This document shows positions 1 to 13,700 of a stretch of DNA of 64,000 nt, in pieces (within the stretch, counting starts at the first letter, position 1; every line of letters starts with the position of its first letter). The notes under the pieces were generated by a model. The model was not told the DNA's origin and did no database searches. It worked only from the letters and a program-made list of their open reading frames with translations. The DNA is from Sweltsa coloradensis. Its lineage: Eukaryota; Arthropoda; Insecta; Plecoptera; Chloroperlidae. The position numbers and the translations under genes were made by a program. Location of the stretch: contig JAMZAV010000630.1 of the NCBI GenBank assembly GCA_024449915.1, positions 124,001-188,000 of the forward strand. Direction: 5' to 3'.

Positions 1-1284
1 ATTGAACTGCCATGTGTGACGCGGATTTTCTGTTGTTCTGTGAAAAATTCATTACTTAGTCGAAGAATTTTTTTAATTGAATTAAATTAAATAAAAAATT
101 AACTTAATTTTTTTAATTAAACTAAATTAAATAAAAAAATAACTTAATTTTTTAATTAATCGTAATTTTTAAAAAAGAAAAAATCGTAAAATTGCAATTT
201 TCATAAGAAATAATTATTCGATTGCGCTCAAATTTAACACGAATATATTAATTCATGAAATGAAGGTTCTGTAAAAAAATCATTACAATAGGATAAAGCA
301 TGTAGGTGTTATAAGTCAAAGAATTGTTTTAAAAAAGAAAAAACCCGTAAAATTACGATTTTCATGAGAAATAATTTTTCGATTATGCTCAAATTTCACA
401 CGAATATCTTAATTCATAAAATTAGGGTTCTGTGAAAAAATCATTACAATCGGATAAAGCATGTAGGTGTTATAAGTCGAAGAAATTTTTTAAAAATCGA
501 AAAAAATCGTAAAATTGCGTTTTTTATGAGAAAAAATTTCCCGATTGCGCTCAAAAACGTGGCAGTTCTAAGTTCAGAGATTTCGAAGGCCTCCATAAAA
601 TTTCATCGCAATCGGAGTATCGGTTTAGCCGGAATCGTGTTAACAACACACAAAAATACAAAAAAAAAAAAAAAAAAAAAAAACATTCCGGATTTTTTTC
701 TCCAGTGTAGTGAAATGGAATCTTCGCTTCGCTCGCTACGCTCGCTACGCTCATCCAAAAATTGCGATAATAATTTTGCGATTGCGCTCAAATTTCACAC
801 GAATATATTAATTCATAAAATTAAGGTTCTGTGAAAAAATCATTACAATCGGATAAAGCATGTAGGTGTTATAAGCCAAAGAAATGTTTTTTAAATTAAA
901 AAAATCGTAAAATTGCGATTTTCATAAGAAATAATTTTTCGATTGCGTTCAAATTTTACAAAAATATATTTATTCATAAAATTAAGGTTCTGTGAAAAAA
1001 TCATTACAATCGGATAAAGCATGTAGGTGTTATAAGTCGAAGAAAGTTTTTAAAAATCGAAAAAAATCGTAAAATTGCGTTTTTTATGAGTAATTATTTT
1101 TTCGATTGCGCTCAAAAACGTGGCAGTTCTAAGTTCAGAGATTTCGAAGGTCTCCAGAAAATTTCATCGCAATTGGAGTATCGGTTTAGCTAGAATCGTG
1201 TTAACAAACAATTTGTTTTTAAACGGATTTTTTTCTCAGGTGTAGTGAAATGGAATCTTCGCTTCGCTCGCTACGCTCATCCAA
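1..1284 (+). repeat. A-type interspersed repeat, tandemly duplicated, truncated by window start
   Basis: Matches copies at 7195-7807 and 24070-24857. Contains roughly 160-bp internal units (ATTAATTCATAAAATTAAGG, then CATTACAATCGGATAAAGC). A first 3' end, CTCATCCAA, falls at 758; a second partial copy resumes and ends identically at 1284. Before each end lies a CGCT-CGCTA-rich stretch. The open frame near 526 recurs in each copy and is not a gene. Confidence 0.8.
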
Positions 1285-4200
1285 AAAGAAATAAGATTTC
1301 ACGAATTTTGATTTTGTTAAAACTCTAAAATTGACTATATTCGTGGCTGACCATGTATGCAAAGAAAAACTTTGCAAAGTTTCATATACGTCCGCCGATG
1401 CAATTCTTGGCCGTGCGAATAGCTATTTGCTAACTGCCAAAAGTGTCCTATTCCCTCTAAAACTTTTAACAACAAAAGGGTGCAAATGAAAGAGGGAAAA
1501 CATAAATTTGTAGAGATTGATTGGGCGTCGTTGCGATTCAGTATATTTATTTACGTATCTATATTTGCACAAGTTTTTCAGCTCAATATAACTTTGTTGA
1601 ACAGTTAACTGTGGACACAGTGATCAATGTTGTAATGCAGGCTAAATAATTACAATAGCTGTTCTTTTTACACCTACATATGAGGTAATAACAAGTATTG
1701 TTTGCGTCTTGCGGGATTATCAAGATACATGTAGCCCGTCACACTATTTGTCACTGTGCTGGTAATAAAGGGGTTGTTTGTGTTGAGTTGAATGTCACTA
1801 CTCACTCACTCGAATGTCCCCTTATGCCTTGCTCATACGGCACAACCTTATACATTATTAAACTTGGCAATCTATGTGGAACGTGGCAGAAACGACTTTG
1901 GAGAAAAGCAGAGGTTAAGCCCCTGTGGGTTACGAACGCAAACTGTCGTGTGGGTGTTTGATAGAATCTATTACGACCGACAGAGCTAGCACACACCGAT
2001 TCTAGGTCACGAGCTTGAATCCCGCCATCGGCAATCCTGACTAAGTTCTCCTGAGGTTTTCTTCGGTCTTTTCTTCGGCGAATGCTGGGCTGGGATTGAG
2101 TCCTATTTAACAGCCCTCGGTCATTCCCCTCACTCACAAATACCCTTTCACGGGCCACCCTAATAATCTTGTTGAGTGGTGGTCACCTGAAAAGTGTCAC
2201 ATGGGGTAAAATAATTGTGGGCTTTATACAGCGGGCATCTCTACGATAAAGTCAAAGTAAAGCAATATTACGGTGCGTGTATAACAACCACCATCAAAAC
2301 CGAGTGGTGATCAGAACTTTACGACAATCGATTGGATCTTATTCAATCGTCTGTCGTCCTCATTATCTTATCACCCAAGAAAGAAATAGAATTGCCAATC
2401 AATATTATTTGGCTTCAATAGCTTTGCATTATAGCTAGAGTCTTGACAGGACAACTCAGAAGTGAATTGAGTAAACACTAGCGAGGGGGTTCGCGGTCAT
2501 CACACAAGCTTATAATAAACTTGACTTTGTGGGTCATTGTACAGTAAGTAGCACGGATGGCAACAAAATTACAAAGCGAAACTGCAAGCTGGGGTAATTG
2601 TTTGTGGAGACTGTCCAATATGTGTTTTCCTTTGTGACTCACCTGAAGTTTAGAAGCTAGAACGTTTATTTTCTAATATCACCACTAATTGACAAACATA
2701 CTCACTCACTATCAATGCATGATTTACGACCGTTGAAAATAAATGTAAAAATACTGACGTATTCGATGTTTTTAAACCTTTTTTCAGTATCCAAAATGTA
2801 AAAATAATAATAATTCGGCATTATGTTCTATCTACAATTATTTTATGGATAAGTGCTAGCACAGGGACTTACAATTTTCGGTATGAAACTCAAGACCATC
2901 CACGATGGCTCATTCGGCGTGGGTTAAAAATCCCCACTCATCGACTCGAAGAGAACAATTGATGAGCATTTAAAATGAAAACAATCAAATCAAGCAATGA
3001 CTGCAGTTAAGCATAGAAAATATAAAAATTTCGTGCAAAGAAAAGTTGAACAAAATAGAAGTATTATTTTTTAATTGTATTTGTATAAACAAGGATGTGT
3101 AGTCCACGGTATTGCAATTACTTTAATTCCCTTGAATTAACCCTTTCAGTCTCTGTGGCCTTAATTGTGTACATTAACTTTGTTATTTAATTGCGGGTAA
3201 ACAATATGGGTTTTCTATATACACCCATTTTTTTATTTTTTAAATAAAAAATTGATATTTTTTCCCCCAGGTCAATGGTACAAATGGTACCTTTTTTATA
3301 GCTTGGTTAAAATTAGACAGGAAAAAACAGCTAAAAGCGAGAAAACTGGTTTGACCCGGAAATCTGATATATCTCTAGTATTGCAGGTATTTGTGGCCCG
3401 GTACACAAAATCCAAATACGTATATGCAAATAATTCAGAAAAAATATAGTTTGGGGTACCCATGCACTTATAATTTACATTTTAACTTAAAATGTAGCTT
3501 TAATTCAAAATCCAAAATTTCCAAAATTCCTTTAAAATCATGAAATTATTATCTTGTAACTGTGATTTAACACGAATTTTTTAATTTTTTTGATCCAGAA
3601 ATTGGCGAAAATTGGTGTTTTGGAAAATTTCCTAAATTGGCTTTAACCTGCTTCTTTTTTGGTCCACATAGATACTAGAGCATAGTACCAATCTAAAATG
3701 CCCCTTTATAACATCGTGTCTTGAAACTGTGCCCAAATATACCCTCAAACGCGCAAAAATATGCATTCCAAAATCACACCCCATCTTGGTAATCAGCATA
3801 TTTTGACCGAACTACTTGCCCAAATTACAAAACAAAATATAGAGAATTTACAGAAAAGGCTGTCGAGTACGTCAATAATGGCCAATATTTTTTTGGATCA
3901 AAATCCTCCAAGGTCACGGGGCATAAATATCGTCCCCATGTTATTTCTTATGGGAGATTTTTGCCGATGGGACCTAGCTCGAAAAATGTCATGTTTGACA
4001 ATTTTTTGGGAGGTCATGGTGACCCCAATAATTTTTCTGTTAGTTGCTAAATTCATTACTAGTTAGCCTGAATGAAATATATTTTTTGAGTTTAGCGGTT
4101 AAATACCCCTTTAAGTAGAACGAAATTAATAAAGTACTGGAAGGGTTAAAGCAGTTGTGTCATTCAAAGCCGTGCATTAGACGGTATTCGAACATGTTCC

Positions 4201-4604
4201 TTTGTTCTATACGGCTTGCACTTGAGCCTTTACCTTATGACCCACGCCCACGCCGGAATAAAAACTGTACATTACTTAAGTTGTCAATAAACTGGATGCA
4301 CGGGGTGATTGGTGCTTGTACGAGTACGATACATAATTTTACTGATAATATTTTTCACCGTTGCAGTGTACTGTACATTCTGAATAGGTAGGCCTACTAT
4401 AATATTCACTAAACTGGTTCTGATTTGAGTATTTCTTCGTCAACAATTATTTCCACAGTGTATTTCAATTCTTCACTCTTATTTAAGGTCGAAAAAACTT
4501 AATTTCTACCACTTCACAAAAATACAACTATAATAAACTGTTCAATACTCATTTTATGACCACATCAATGAAGACGTAATCTAATGTGTTATTTTGTTTT
4601 TTAG
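1285..4604. other. Presumed GLUL intron; no gene seen
   Basis: AT-rich noncoding DNA upstream of the first visible GLUL exon. Open frames are short and match nothing recognisable. A tRNA-like SINE candidate (about 1960-2160) is the only structured segment noticed. Confidence 0.5.
1960..2160 (+). repeat. Possible tRNA-derived SINE
   Basis: GAGCTTGAATCCCGCC at about 2010-2025 resembles a Pol III B box (GGTTCGAATCC) downstream of a GCTAGCACACACCG stretch, followed by a unique body. Single copy here, so only tentative. Confidence 0.25.
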
Positions 4605-4766
4605 ATTACCCAATTTGGAACTACGACGGCAGCTCAACATACCAAGCTGAGGGCAAGAATTCCGACACTTTCTTGTGCCCAGTAGCGGTTTACAAAGACC
4701 CCTTCCGTCCCGGCCCCAATGCCCTTGTACTCTGTGACACCTACAAACACAACAAGGAGCCAACAG
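4605..4766 (+). CDS. GLUL: GLUL first exon in window
   Basis: Acceptor TTTTTTAG ends at 4604 and donor GTGGGT starts at 4767. The exon starts with the last two bases of a split codon and encodes [16 protein letters not shown], then [15 protein letters not shown] and ends in KEPT plus one base. This is the end of the beta-grasp N-terminal domain. The frame is open upstream through the intron, so only the acceptor marks the start. Confidence 0.95.
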
Positions 4767-7700
4767 GTGGGTACTTGGCGAGGGATAATTAAACGTTCAC
4801 ATGCCCTGGGATCTTAAAACGTTTAAGTTTTTTTTTTTTTAACTTTCGTATATCTACCATAGGCATATAAAACATGCATAGGAAAATGAGGTTTTCAAAG
4901 TGCATTTTATACTTAAATTTAAAACAAATATGTGTTTAGTTTTTCACTTTTTATTAGGTCTTGAAATAATAGTATTGTTAAAATGCATTTAATATCAACA
5001 TTTAAGCGTTTACGCAACGTTTTATTCCACACATAATGGGTAGACCTACATCTACTAGTAACTACACACCCCAATACCGTGTTTCACAGTTTATTTTACC
5101 AAGTATGCCTGTGGCAATAAGTAGAGGTCCGTGTAAATGGTTTTATTTTTTCCTAAATTTTGTTTTTAAAAATGTAAAAAGTGGTGTTATATGTTTTTAT
5201 TTTATTTTTGCATTTCTCGCATGACAAAACGTTGATAAAATAAATAATATTGTTTAAGGGGCAAGCCTATGATTGAGGTCATTCAAGCGTGAAGCGCTAA
5301 CCGAAAGTGGGTGGGTAAAAAAGGGCGTGAATGGGCTGACCCGATACTCTGCATGGCTTTTCGTTGATTGGTCCGACAATTTTACCAGGTTCCACAAAAA
5401 TTTGTTCTGAAGAGCGATTTAGTCTTCCACTGACCGTCGCCGCATTCATATCTCGCTCTGACGTCGACTACCTGTTAGCACGGACAATAACACAGGGTTG
5501 AGCGGGAGCGGGAGGCCTCGGGTGGCGGACCGAGACATTGGCATGAATTCCTGGAAACAGCAATGCAACTGAACCAGGTCATTGTCAAAATTACGCAAAC
5601 CGAATAATCATGTTATATATTCCTCTACATTATCCAAGATATCTAACAAGATAATAATTTATGTTAAAAAGTGTCATATGTCAAAGAAAAATTAATAAGT
5701 AAATAGCCAGTCAAAGAACTGACATAAGAATGCATTACAATTTATTTTATAGATAACCCTAGCATAAATTAATACAAAGGTCTTGTCACACGACAATCTA
5801 CACGTTCGTTATTTCAGCAACATAATATGCTGACCATAAGTACCTATATTCAGAGACAGTAATAATAAAGTATTAATATTTAGAATAAAACTTTAAATAA
5901 TAATGATAAAAATAATCCCGATCGGCTAGAAACTTGACTCACAAATAAGTAGCCTAACGCCAGTTCGCGGAGCTTCCAAATACTTGTGTCTCACATCACA
6001 TCTATTACGAATGATAACGATTATGATAGTAACAAGACAATATGGAAGAATAAATTATATGGATATTAACAAAGGGAAACTAAGTTCAGATTCGGGTTCG
6101 TATAGCATGGTGTTTTACAGTATTGGCAAGGGTTCGACTTTCTAAAATATTTAAACCAACATTGAAAACTGACATTGCATTTTTTATTTTTAAATTGTCA
6201 ATAGTTACTTACATTACGACTGCTCGCATTAGACATCGCGTCTAATGAACAACAAAACAACAAAAGTAAGATGCAAGGCATACAATGTCCACAAACATTA
6301 TGTCGGAAAATGATCAATAAAAAAATAACAGCTGATATCCAAATGTTACAAATACACAATAATTCACAAACATCACAAACAAAAAGCAGCGTAATAAAAA
6401 GTGGACCCCGTATTTTGCTTGACCTATACTAGGAAAACGCTAAAGTCCCGCCGCGTTGATGGATGAGCTTTTTTAAGTTTTTAGTTTGCGTGGGATATCT
6501 TTACTTTTGTAAGTGTTTTGCTTTACTGCCTATGCATTGTAGGTGATTGTTGTCAAGTTTCTTTTGTTACTTGTCAAATGTTATTATTTACCGTAAAAAA
6601 CTTATATTAAAAGCTTTATTTCTATAGATTCTGGCTAACTTTTTAAACTTTTTCTTTCAAAAGGTACTACATCATCATAACCTTAATGTCCATGTATAAT
6701 ATGAACGTTGTAGCCCCACCCGTTTGGTCAGAATCGGCCCAAATGACACGAAAATATGGCACTAAAAATCGAAAAAAATCGTAAAAGTACGATATTCATG
6801 AGAAATATTTCATCGATTGTACCCAAAAACAATACACCTCTAAGTTTAGAGATTTCGAAGGTCCTGTCAAATTTTCATCAAGATCGCTTATGCCGTTTGC
6901 CCGGAATCCTGCTAACAAACAGACAAAAATACAGACAAAAAAAAAAAAAAAACATTGGAGCTAAATTTTTTGGGGGTCAGTGAAATTGAAGTCTTCGCTT
7001 CGCTCATCCAATAATTGTGCATTTCATACGCCTTCTTGTGTACAGCGATTGTTCAAAACTATTTCAAAAACTATTTTTTTTCCTGGGAAGTGGAGATCAA
7101 GAACACTGACTTGACAATACGCCAATTTCTATGGGGATGAGAGGACGTAGAAGGTCTGGAGCACGTGCATGTATCAGTCGGTTTCAAGAAATATACTAGG
7201 AAAACGCTTAAGTCCCGCCGCGTTGTTGGATGAGCGTAATTGGTGCATTGAGCTGCCATGTGTTACGCGGATTTTCTGTTGTTCTGTGAAAAAATTATTA
7301 CTAAGTCGAAGATTTTTTTAAATTAAATTAAATAAAAAAAAATTAACTTAATTTTTTAAGAAATCGTGATTTTTTAAAAAAAAAAATCGTAAAATTGCAA
7401 TTTTCATAAGAAATAATTATTCGATTGCGCTCAAATTTAACACGAATATATTAATTCATGAAATTAAGGTTCTGTGAAAAAATCATTACAATTCGATAAA
7501 GCATGTAGGTGTTATAAGTCGAAGAAATTTTTTAAAAATCGAAAAAAATCGTAAAATTGCGTTTTTTATGAGAAAAAATTTCCCGATTGCGCTCAAAAAC
7601 GTGGCAGTTCTAAGTTCAGAGATTTCGAAGGCCTCCATAAAATTTCATCGCAATCGGAGTATCGGTTTAGGCGGAATCGTGTTAACAAACACACAAAAAT

Positions 7701-10700
7701 ACAGAAAAAAAAAAAAAAAAAAAAAAAAAAAACATTCCGGATTTTTTTCTCCAGTGTAGTGAAATGGAATCTTCGCTTCGCTCGCTACGCTCGCTACGCT
7801 CATCCAATTACGTAATAGAGAATTTATATTTTTCCTTGTAAAATGTACTAAAATAGTAAAACATTACCGGTGTCACAACGGGGTTTAGACCGGTTTGAAC
7901 CGAACCATTAGATGACAGGCGAGTCAAACCCAACCGAAAAAAAAATTTATTTGGGTTCAATGCCCTGATTTTAATCTCATTTACAAGTAGATGTCAGTAT
8001 AATTCCTGAAAAGGTCCTAATATACGTACAAAATAATTGAATAAATAGATTCCGAGTTTTTGGGAATATATATTACCAATGTGGGAATATTCCCATTGCA
8101 GGGAACATTCCCGCGGGAATATTCCCACCACCACATCGCTAATTATGACCTAACGGTTGACGCGCCCTAAGCCAAATAAACAAGAAAACAAAAAAACCAA
8201 AAACACCAAAAACAAGTTATTAATTTCAGTTCGCTTGTCCTCTCAGTACTAAAAACAAAAAAGCCTATATAACAAAAATTATTTCATTATTATGTGGCAT
8301 TTCATTTTCTGACTATCCATTGTCCGAAATAACGTTACAAGATCGGTGGAATTCCTCCATCGGTTTGTTGACAATCTTCTTCCTTCCCCTTTCCCCTACC
8401 CCATCGCCCTCCTTCCAACATCCTAACTACCTGCTCCACATTGTTGGCACTCTTGTGTCTAGCGCGTTCAATGAAAATTCTAATAATTACAATTAGATAA
8501 TACAGTCTACTTGTTATTCATAAAAATAGTCCTCATGAACAATTTTTACACAATTAAAGCAATTTATTTCTGAGCTCTTAGCGACGAAAAACTGATATAT
8601 TATTATGAATTTTAGTTCACGAACCTAGAGTCGAACTCGAAAGTAATCGTCTATATTATAGCTAGACAAAATGATGGATTCAGATTTCAGAGGGGCAAAA
8701 ATGCTAAACCGGAAGTCCCACGTAACAAACAATGCAGATTGTGCTTGGTAACCGCTACAATAGGCTACATACATACTTTGCAGTCATAGCTACCTGCAGT
8801 GTCCAAACAATGTCTTGCATTTGCAACAAAAATATCACAAAATATCCGTGACTGCACTATACACTACTCTTCACGTAAGAGAAACATCATGTAACTTATG
8901 ACTTCACACTCAATTATACACGCCACTTTTTAATCCCAATATGGTGCGCGTTAGTTGAGGTGTCACTTTTTTGGTAGCTTGCTATTTTTTTTGTCAGCTG
9001 CCTTTCTTTGAGCTTCTACTATATAATGCTATGTCAATGACCATAAAGACATAAGTAGAAAAAGAACCCGCGGCGAGATCGGCATAGATTATCAACACCA
9101 GACTCGGAAGTGTGTTGCTCAAAGCGCTGACTTACGAAAACAAAAGTGTGCTCCTTGAATGGCATGAATGGCATTATGTGCCCTGAAAGGAATGTTACGT
9201 TTTGAAAATAAATCTTTGCAATATTATCGCTTACTCTTACCACTATGACTGGGACGTTCTCAGGGAAATATTATTGGATGGAAGATTACAAAATAAGACT
9301 ACTATCTCACGTTTGTATACTTACTATAGATGTTGATTACACTATTTGTGTGGGGGGGGGGGGGGGGAGGCGGCGCTGGGCGACGGCACTGGGTGGAATT
9401 TGGTAGCGTCCTTTGGTCCGACGAAATGAATTGCTAATAATATTGTCGTCTGCATATCTTGGTATTTGGCTACAAATGCTTTTTGTGTAGTTTGGATGCA
9501 CACAGGAAAGCAATAGAAATTACTAGGAAACAGCCAAAGTCGTTGCTTGACGAGGGAAAGAGCCATGTTCCATTCTGAATTTGACTTAATTAATGTTTAA
9601 AATTTTGCAATATGGAATGTCACATAACTCTCAAACCTCAATTAAACATATTCTTATATTTTATTCATAAAACACAAAAAAAGAACGTGTTTTGAAATGC
9701 ATGCAATACTATGGAAAACATAAAACATAGCCAGTACCGAAATACGAGTAAAGATTGTAAGGTTCTAATCAATCTCCCAGCGGAATTTAGGGGAATTCGT
9801 TATAAATTCGTTATACCTTGGTCACTGCATGCATTCACTGCTTGACAAAAATGATTCGATAAAAATTTATTTGTTCAATAAAAAAGCAAAAAGCCAAATC
9901 ATGCTATCGACACATAATTAAAACTATTGATAAATGATTAATTTGGAACTCAACTAAAACATGAGGCGATAATGCGTCTCAAGTTATTTTGTTTGATAGC
10001 TCATTCATGGGCATTTGAGTCAATGGAAAAGTAATAGTTTTCTACTGCGAGGTCCTACTCTTGTACACTCCACAATCCACATACCTCCTTAGGCCTTCTA
10101 CACACATCACTTCTATAGGAAGTGTTGGATTGCGAAATGTGCATTATACTTTGAAGAGTTTTCTACTTCTAACTTCAGTAGTTTAGTTATGAGCTTGGAC
10201 AATCTAATGAGAAAAATAAATATATACAGGTTAGTATTATTCAACACGTGCGTCGTTGCGTGCTTTTGTGTCTGACTTACTATTTAGAATGAAGATGAAC
10301 CATTACCGCCGGTATGTAATATCACGGTATTACCATTCTAGTGTTTATCAGAAGTACTCCAGTTTTACCATACAATAATTGATCCCGATATGTTTTATGA
10401 GCAAATGTAAATTACAAATAAAAATGTACAGATAGAATATAGTGTATGATGAATAGATCCGAATCAATCATCAGATCATGCATTCAATAACAAAGCCCCT
10501 AAAGCACATTGAGGATTGTTATTTTTTAGACACATGACTAGTATCGATTTTATGATTTGGAAGGCCACATCAGTTCACAATTCACATCTCCTTTGAAACT
10601 ATACTTTCGTTTCACATCCAGTTTGTTGAGCCCCGTGTTTCAATGAATGGGTGGAATTTCAAGATACTCGACCACTTGTTTGCCCGAGGCTTCGAAGTTC

Positions 10701-13700
10701 GGCTGTTGTCTATTGTCGCGTAGAAGGGTAGGGTAGGGTAGGGGGGCTAGCGGAACACATTTCTTCGTCCAGCCTCCTTTCTGACGAGAGTATGACGTTC
10801 ATCAATCCTTCACCAGAGAACAGCACTATCAGACTAATTTATTTCACGTACTAGTTCGCGTATAATTACGTTAATATTAAAGATAACACTCTGAAATTTT
10901 AAATACTAGTTATTAAGGACATACTTAATTGCTGTGTGCAATTTCTAGTTAGAATTTGTCATTAATTGATGCTACGACTATCAAATAAATTTTATTTAAA
11001 TATTTAAATACCAGACATCAATGCAGACATCTGTTTTCTGTACGAAACACAAAACCTCATGGTGATTGAAGCAACGGTATAGACGCCATATGAAGATTAG
11101 TAAGACACGGCGGTAGAAAAGGTAGACTTGAACCTTAATATGCAAATGGAATTCCAATATTCACAAATCACAATTGTTTTTAGCGCACAGATAACACTTA
11201 TGGATCGTTTCTGCAGTTTTCATTTAAAAAATCAACAATTTATGTGCACCGTTTTCGTTTCAGCATGAATTTAAGTAAGAAACACTCAAGTTGTCAGCAA
11301 GTTAAGATTGAAAGTTTGTAAATAGTGTAGATAATGTTGATTTTGTGAAAGGAAATAGTAAAATATGGTTTTATTTTGCAGAATAACGGTTAATTTGGTG
11401 TTATAACATTTGGCGGTGTTATATGGTTTTATTATCATTTAGCGGTATTATTTCGGCTTTATTAAATAAAACCATTTTCACGGACCTCTAGCAATAAGCC
11501 CACAATTATTATTTTTTTTTGAATAAGAAAGATGTATAAGTTGGGGGTATTAACAATAGTGTTTACAAAGAATAATGAAATTTAATGTTTCTACTGTGGT
11601 TGCTGTTCTGATACAATGGAATTTTAGATTGGCAAGGTAGTGTAGTAACTAAGTAACCGCACGTACATAACTCGAGTGAGACAAAATAATAATCACACTG
11701 CTTGTTCTAGGTTCGAACCATCGTGCAGCATGTCAGGCTGCGGTCGACGGCTCAAAAGACGCAGAGCCCTGGTTTGGGATCGAGCAGGAGTACACACTAT
11801 TGGACATGGACGGAAGACCATTCGGTTGGCCCAATGGCGGATTCCCCGGTCCCCAGGGTCCCTACTACTGCGGCGTGGGAGCCAACAAGGTCTTCGCAAG
11901 GGAGCTCACCGAGGCTCACTACAAGGCCTGTCTCTATGCCGGCGTCGACATTGCCGGAACAAACGCAGAAGTTATGCCGGCACAGGTAGACTTACTATCA
12001 TTCTCAGACTACAGTAATCTCCCTTAGTCCAAGGATTCACATTTAAAAAGTTTTGACATTTTCTTTTCTACTAATTTGAGTTATTTCATTTATTTGACCT
12101 GGTTAATGAAGTCATTCAAGTTGATAAAGAGCACTTAAAAGTAAATAGATGTGAGGTAGATATATTTGTAAAAAATTATACGGATCCACTTAACCATCAA
12201 ATAGGCCTATTTAATATTTTAAATGAAATTAGTAATGGCATCCTGACAATGTGTAGACGCTCATATTTAATATCATCAGTCCCATAAACAATTTTGTAAA
12301 CCTAGTTTTGTAGTATAAGGAAAATTTACAAATTGAACGAAATAGATTATGTTTGTAAAAACAACCATGAATGTTACTTGTTTCTTGAATCTTTGGCAAA
12401 TCTGTGGCTTATCATGATGAGATATCAACATTGGCTAGTACAAAATTAAACAATCTACTTGGGCCGTGGCAGATCGGTCAACATTAAGTCAGTTGTAGAA
12501 GCACAGATAATTGTGGCACTACTTATCTGTGGCAGTAGAACACACCTCATCAGTGCTATTTTAAGATATTTCCTATATGGGAGTTAGAGTTACTGTGTTT
12601 CTACTAGAACCCAATCAAACATTACACACGTTAATTATTTACACAATACAAATTACTGCTAGTTATGTTAAGCAAAGCTTAGCTAAATTTAGTTCGTTAA
12701 TGTATGTTTCTTTTTACGAATACCCTTGGGTCTATATTGCTCTTTGCAGTGGTTTGGTAAATGATGAATTATAGGAACATTTCAATTCAATAGGCCTATA
12801 GTCATATAAAATGCTAGAGTACATTGATAAACTAGTTCTCAATAGGCATTAAAAACATTATTTTTAGTAAAATTAGCATTTTGAATCGCCAAAATTAGTA
12901 TTTTGAAGCATCAAAAACCTAAAACGCTAAAACCCGTATCTCTACGCATGTGTCAAGAGTATGGTAACAAGGAACACAGGTTCATCCTGTCAAAGATATA
13001 GGATTTTGTGACTGTCTTTCATCATTGGATAATTTGCACTCTTTGTCTCTAGTAGGTAGTTAAAGTGATATAGAATGAGTTGTCTGTATGCATATCAGAA
13101 CAAAATGTTAATGTATAAATAGTGCACCATACAAACAAATCTTTTATTATAAAACATTAGAATTACTAGCAATTTCAATTCTTGTCCCCCTACCCCCCTC
13201 AATCAATCCCACAACAAAGCCTACAGATGCTGCTGGATAATAATGTCTTCAATAATATAGATAATTATATTATCTACAAAGGTTTTCAAGCTAAAGTTAC
13301 ATAGTATGTAGCCCCAGAGGGCCTACCATAGGTCAAATAAATCTGATATCAACAAGTTAACCCTGAATGTAATACATAATATTGATGTGATTTTTAGTGG
13401 GAATACCAAGTTGGGCCCAGTGTTGGCATGAAGTGTGCTGACGATTTGTGGATGTCACGTTACATTCTGCACCGCGTTGCTGAGGAATACGGAGTTGTCG
13501 TAACTCTGGACCCGAAACCCATGCCAGGGGACTGGAATGGTGCAGGTGCTCACTGCAACTTCTCGACCGAAGCCATGAGGGAAGAGAATGGCATCATGTA
13601 TGTGAAAACTTCGACATTTAAATAAATTTTGCTCTTGGATCATGATAATACATGGAAAACTTATAAATAACGCGTCCTAGCAACGAGGCACAATAAATTA

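Noticed and set aside
526..834. Recurring open frame (starts [15 protein letters not shown]) at 526, 7568 and 24611
   Set aside because: It is the same stretch of an A-type repeat in each place, runs into a poly-A/poly-Lys tract, and has no domain.
3252..3449. Short frames at 3252 and 3761 as small genes
   Set aside because: Composition and length are what AT-rich intron gives by chance; no domain or repeat support.
1..4604. Search for the missing GLUL first coding exon(s)
   Set aside because: No stretch resembling the YIWIDGTGE region with a suitable donor was found on the plus strand; the exon is probably upstream of the window.
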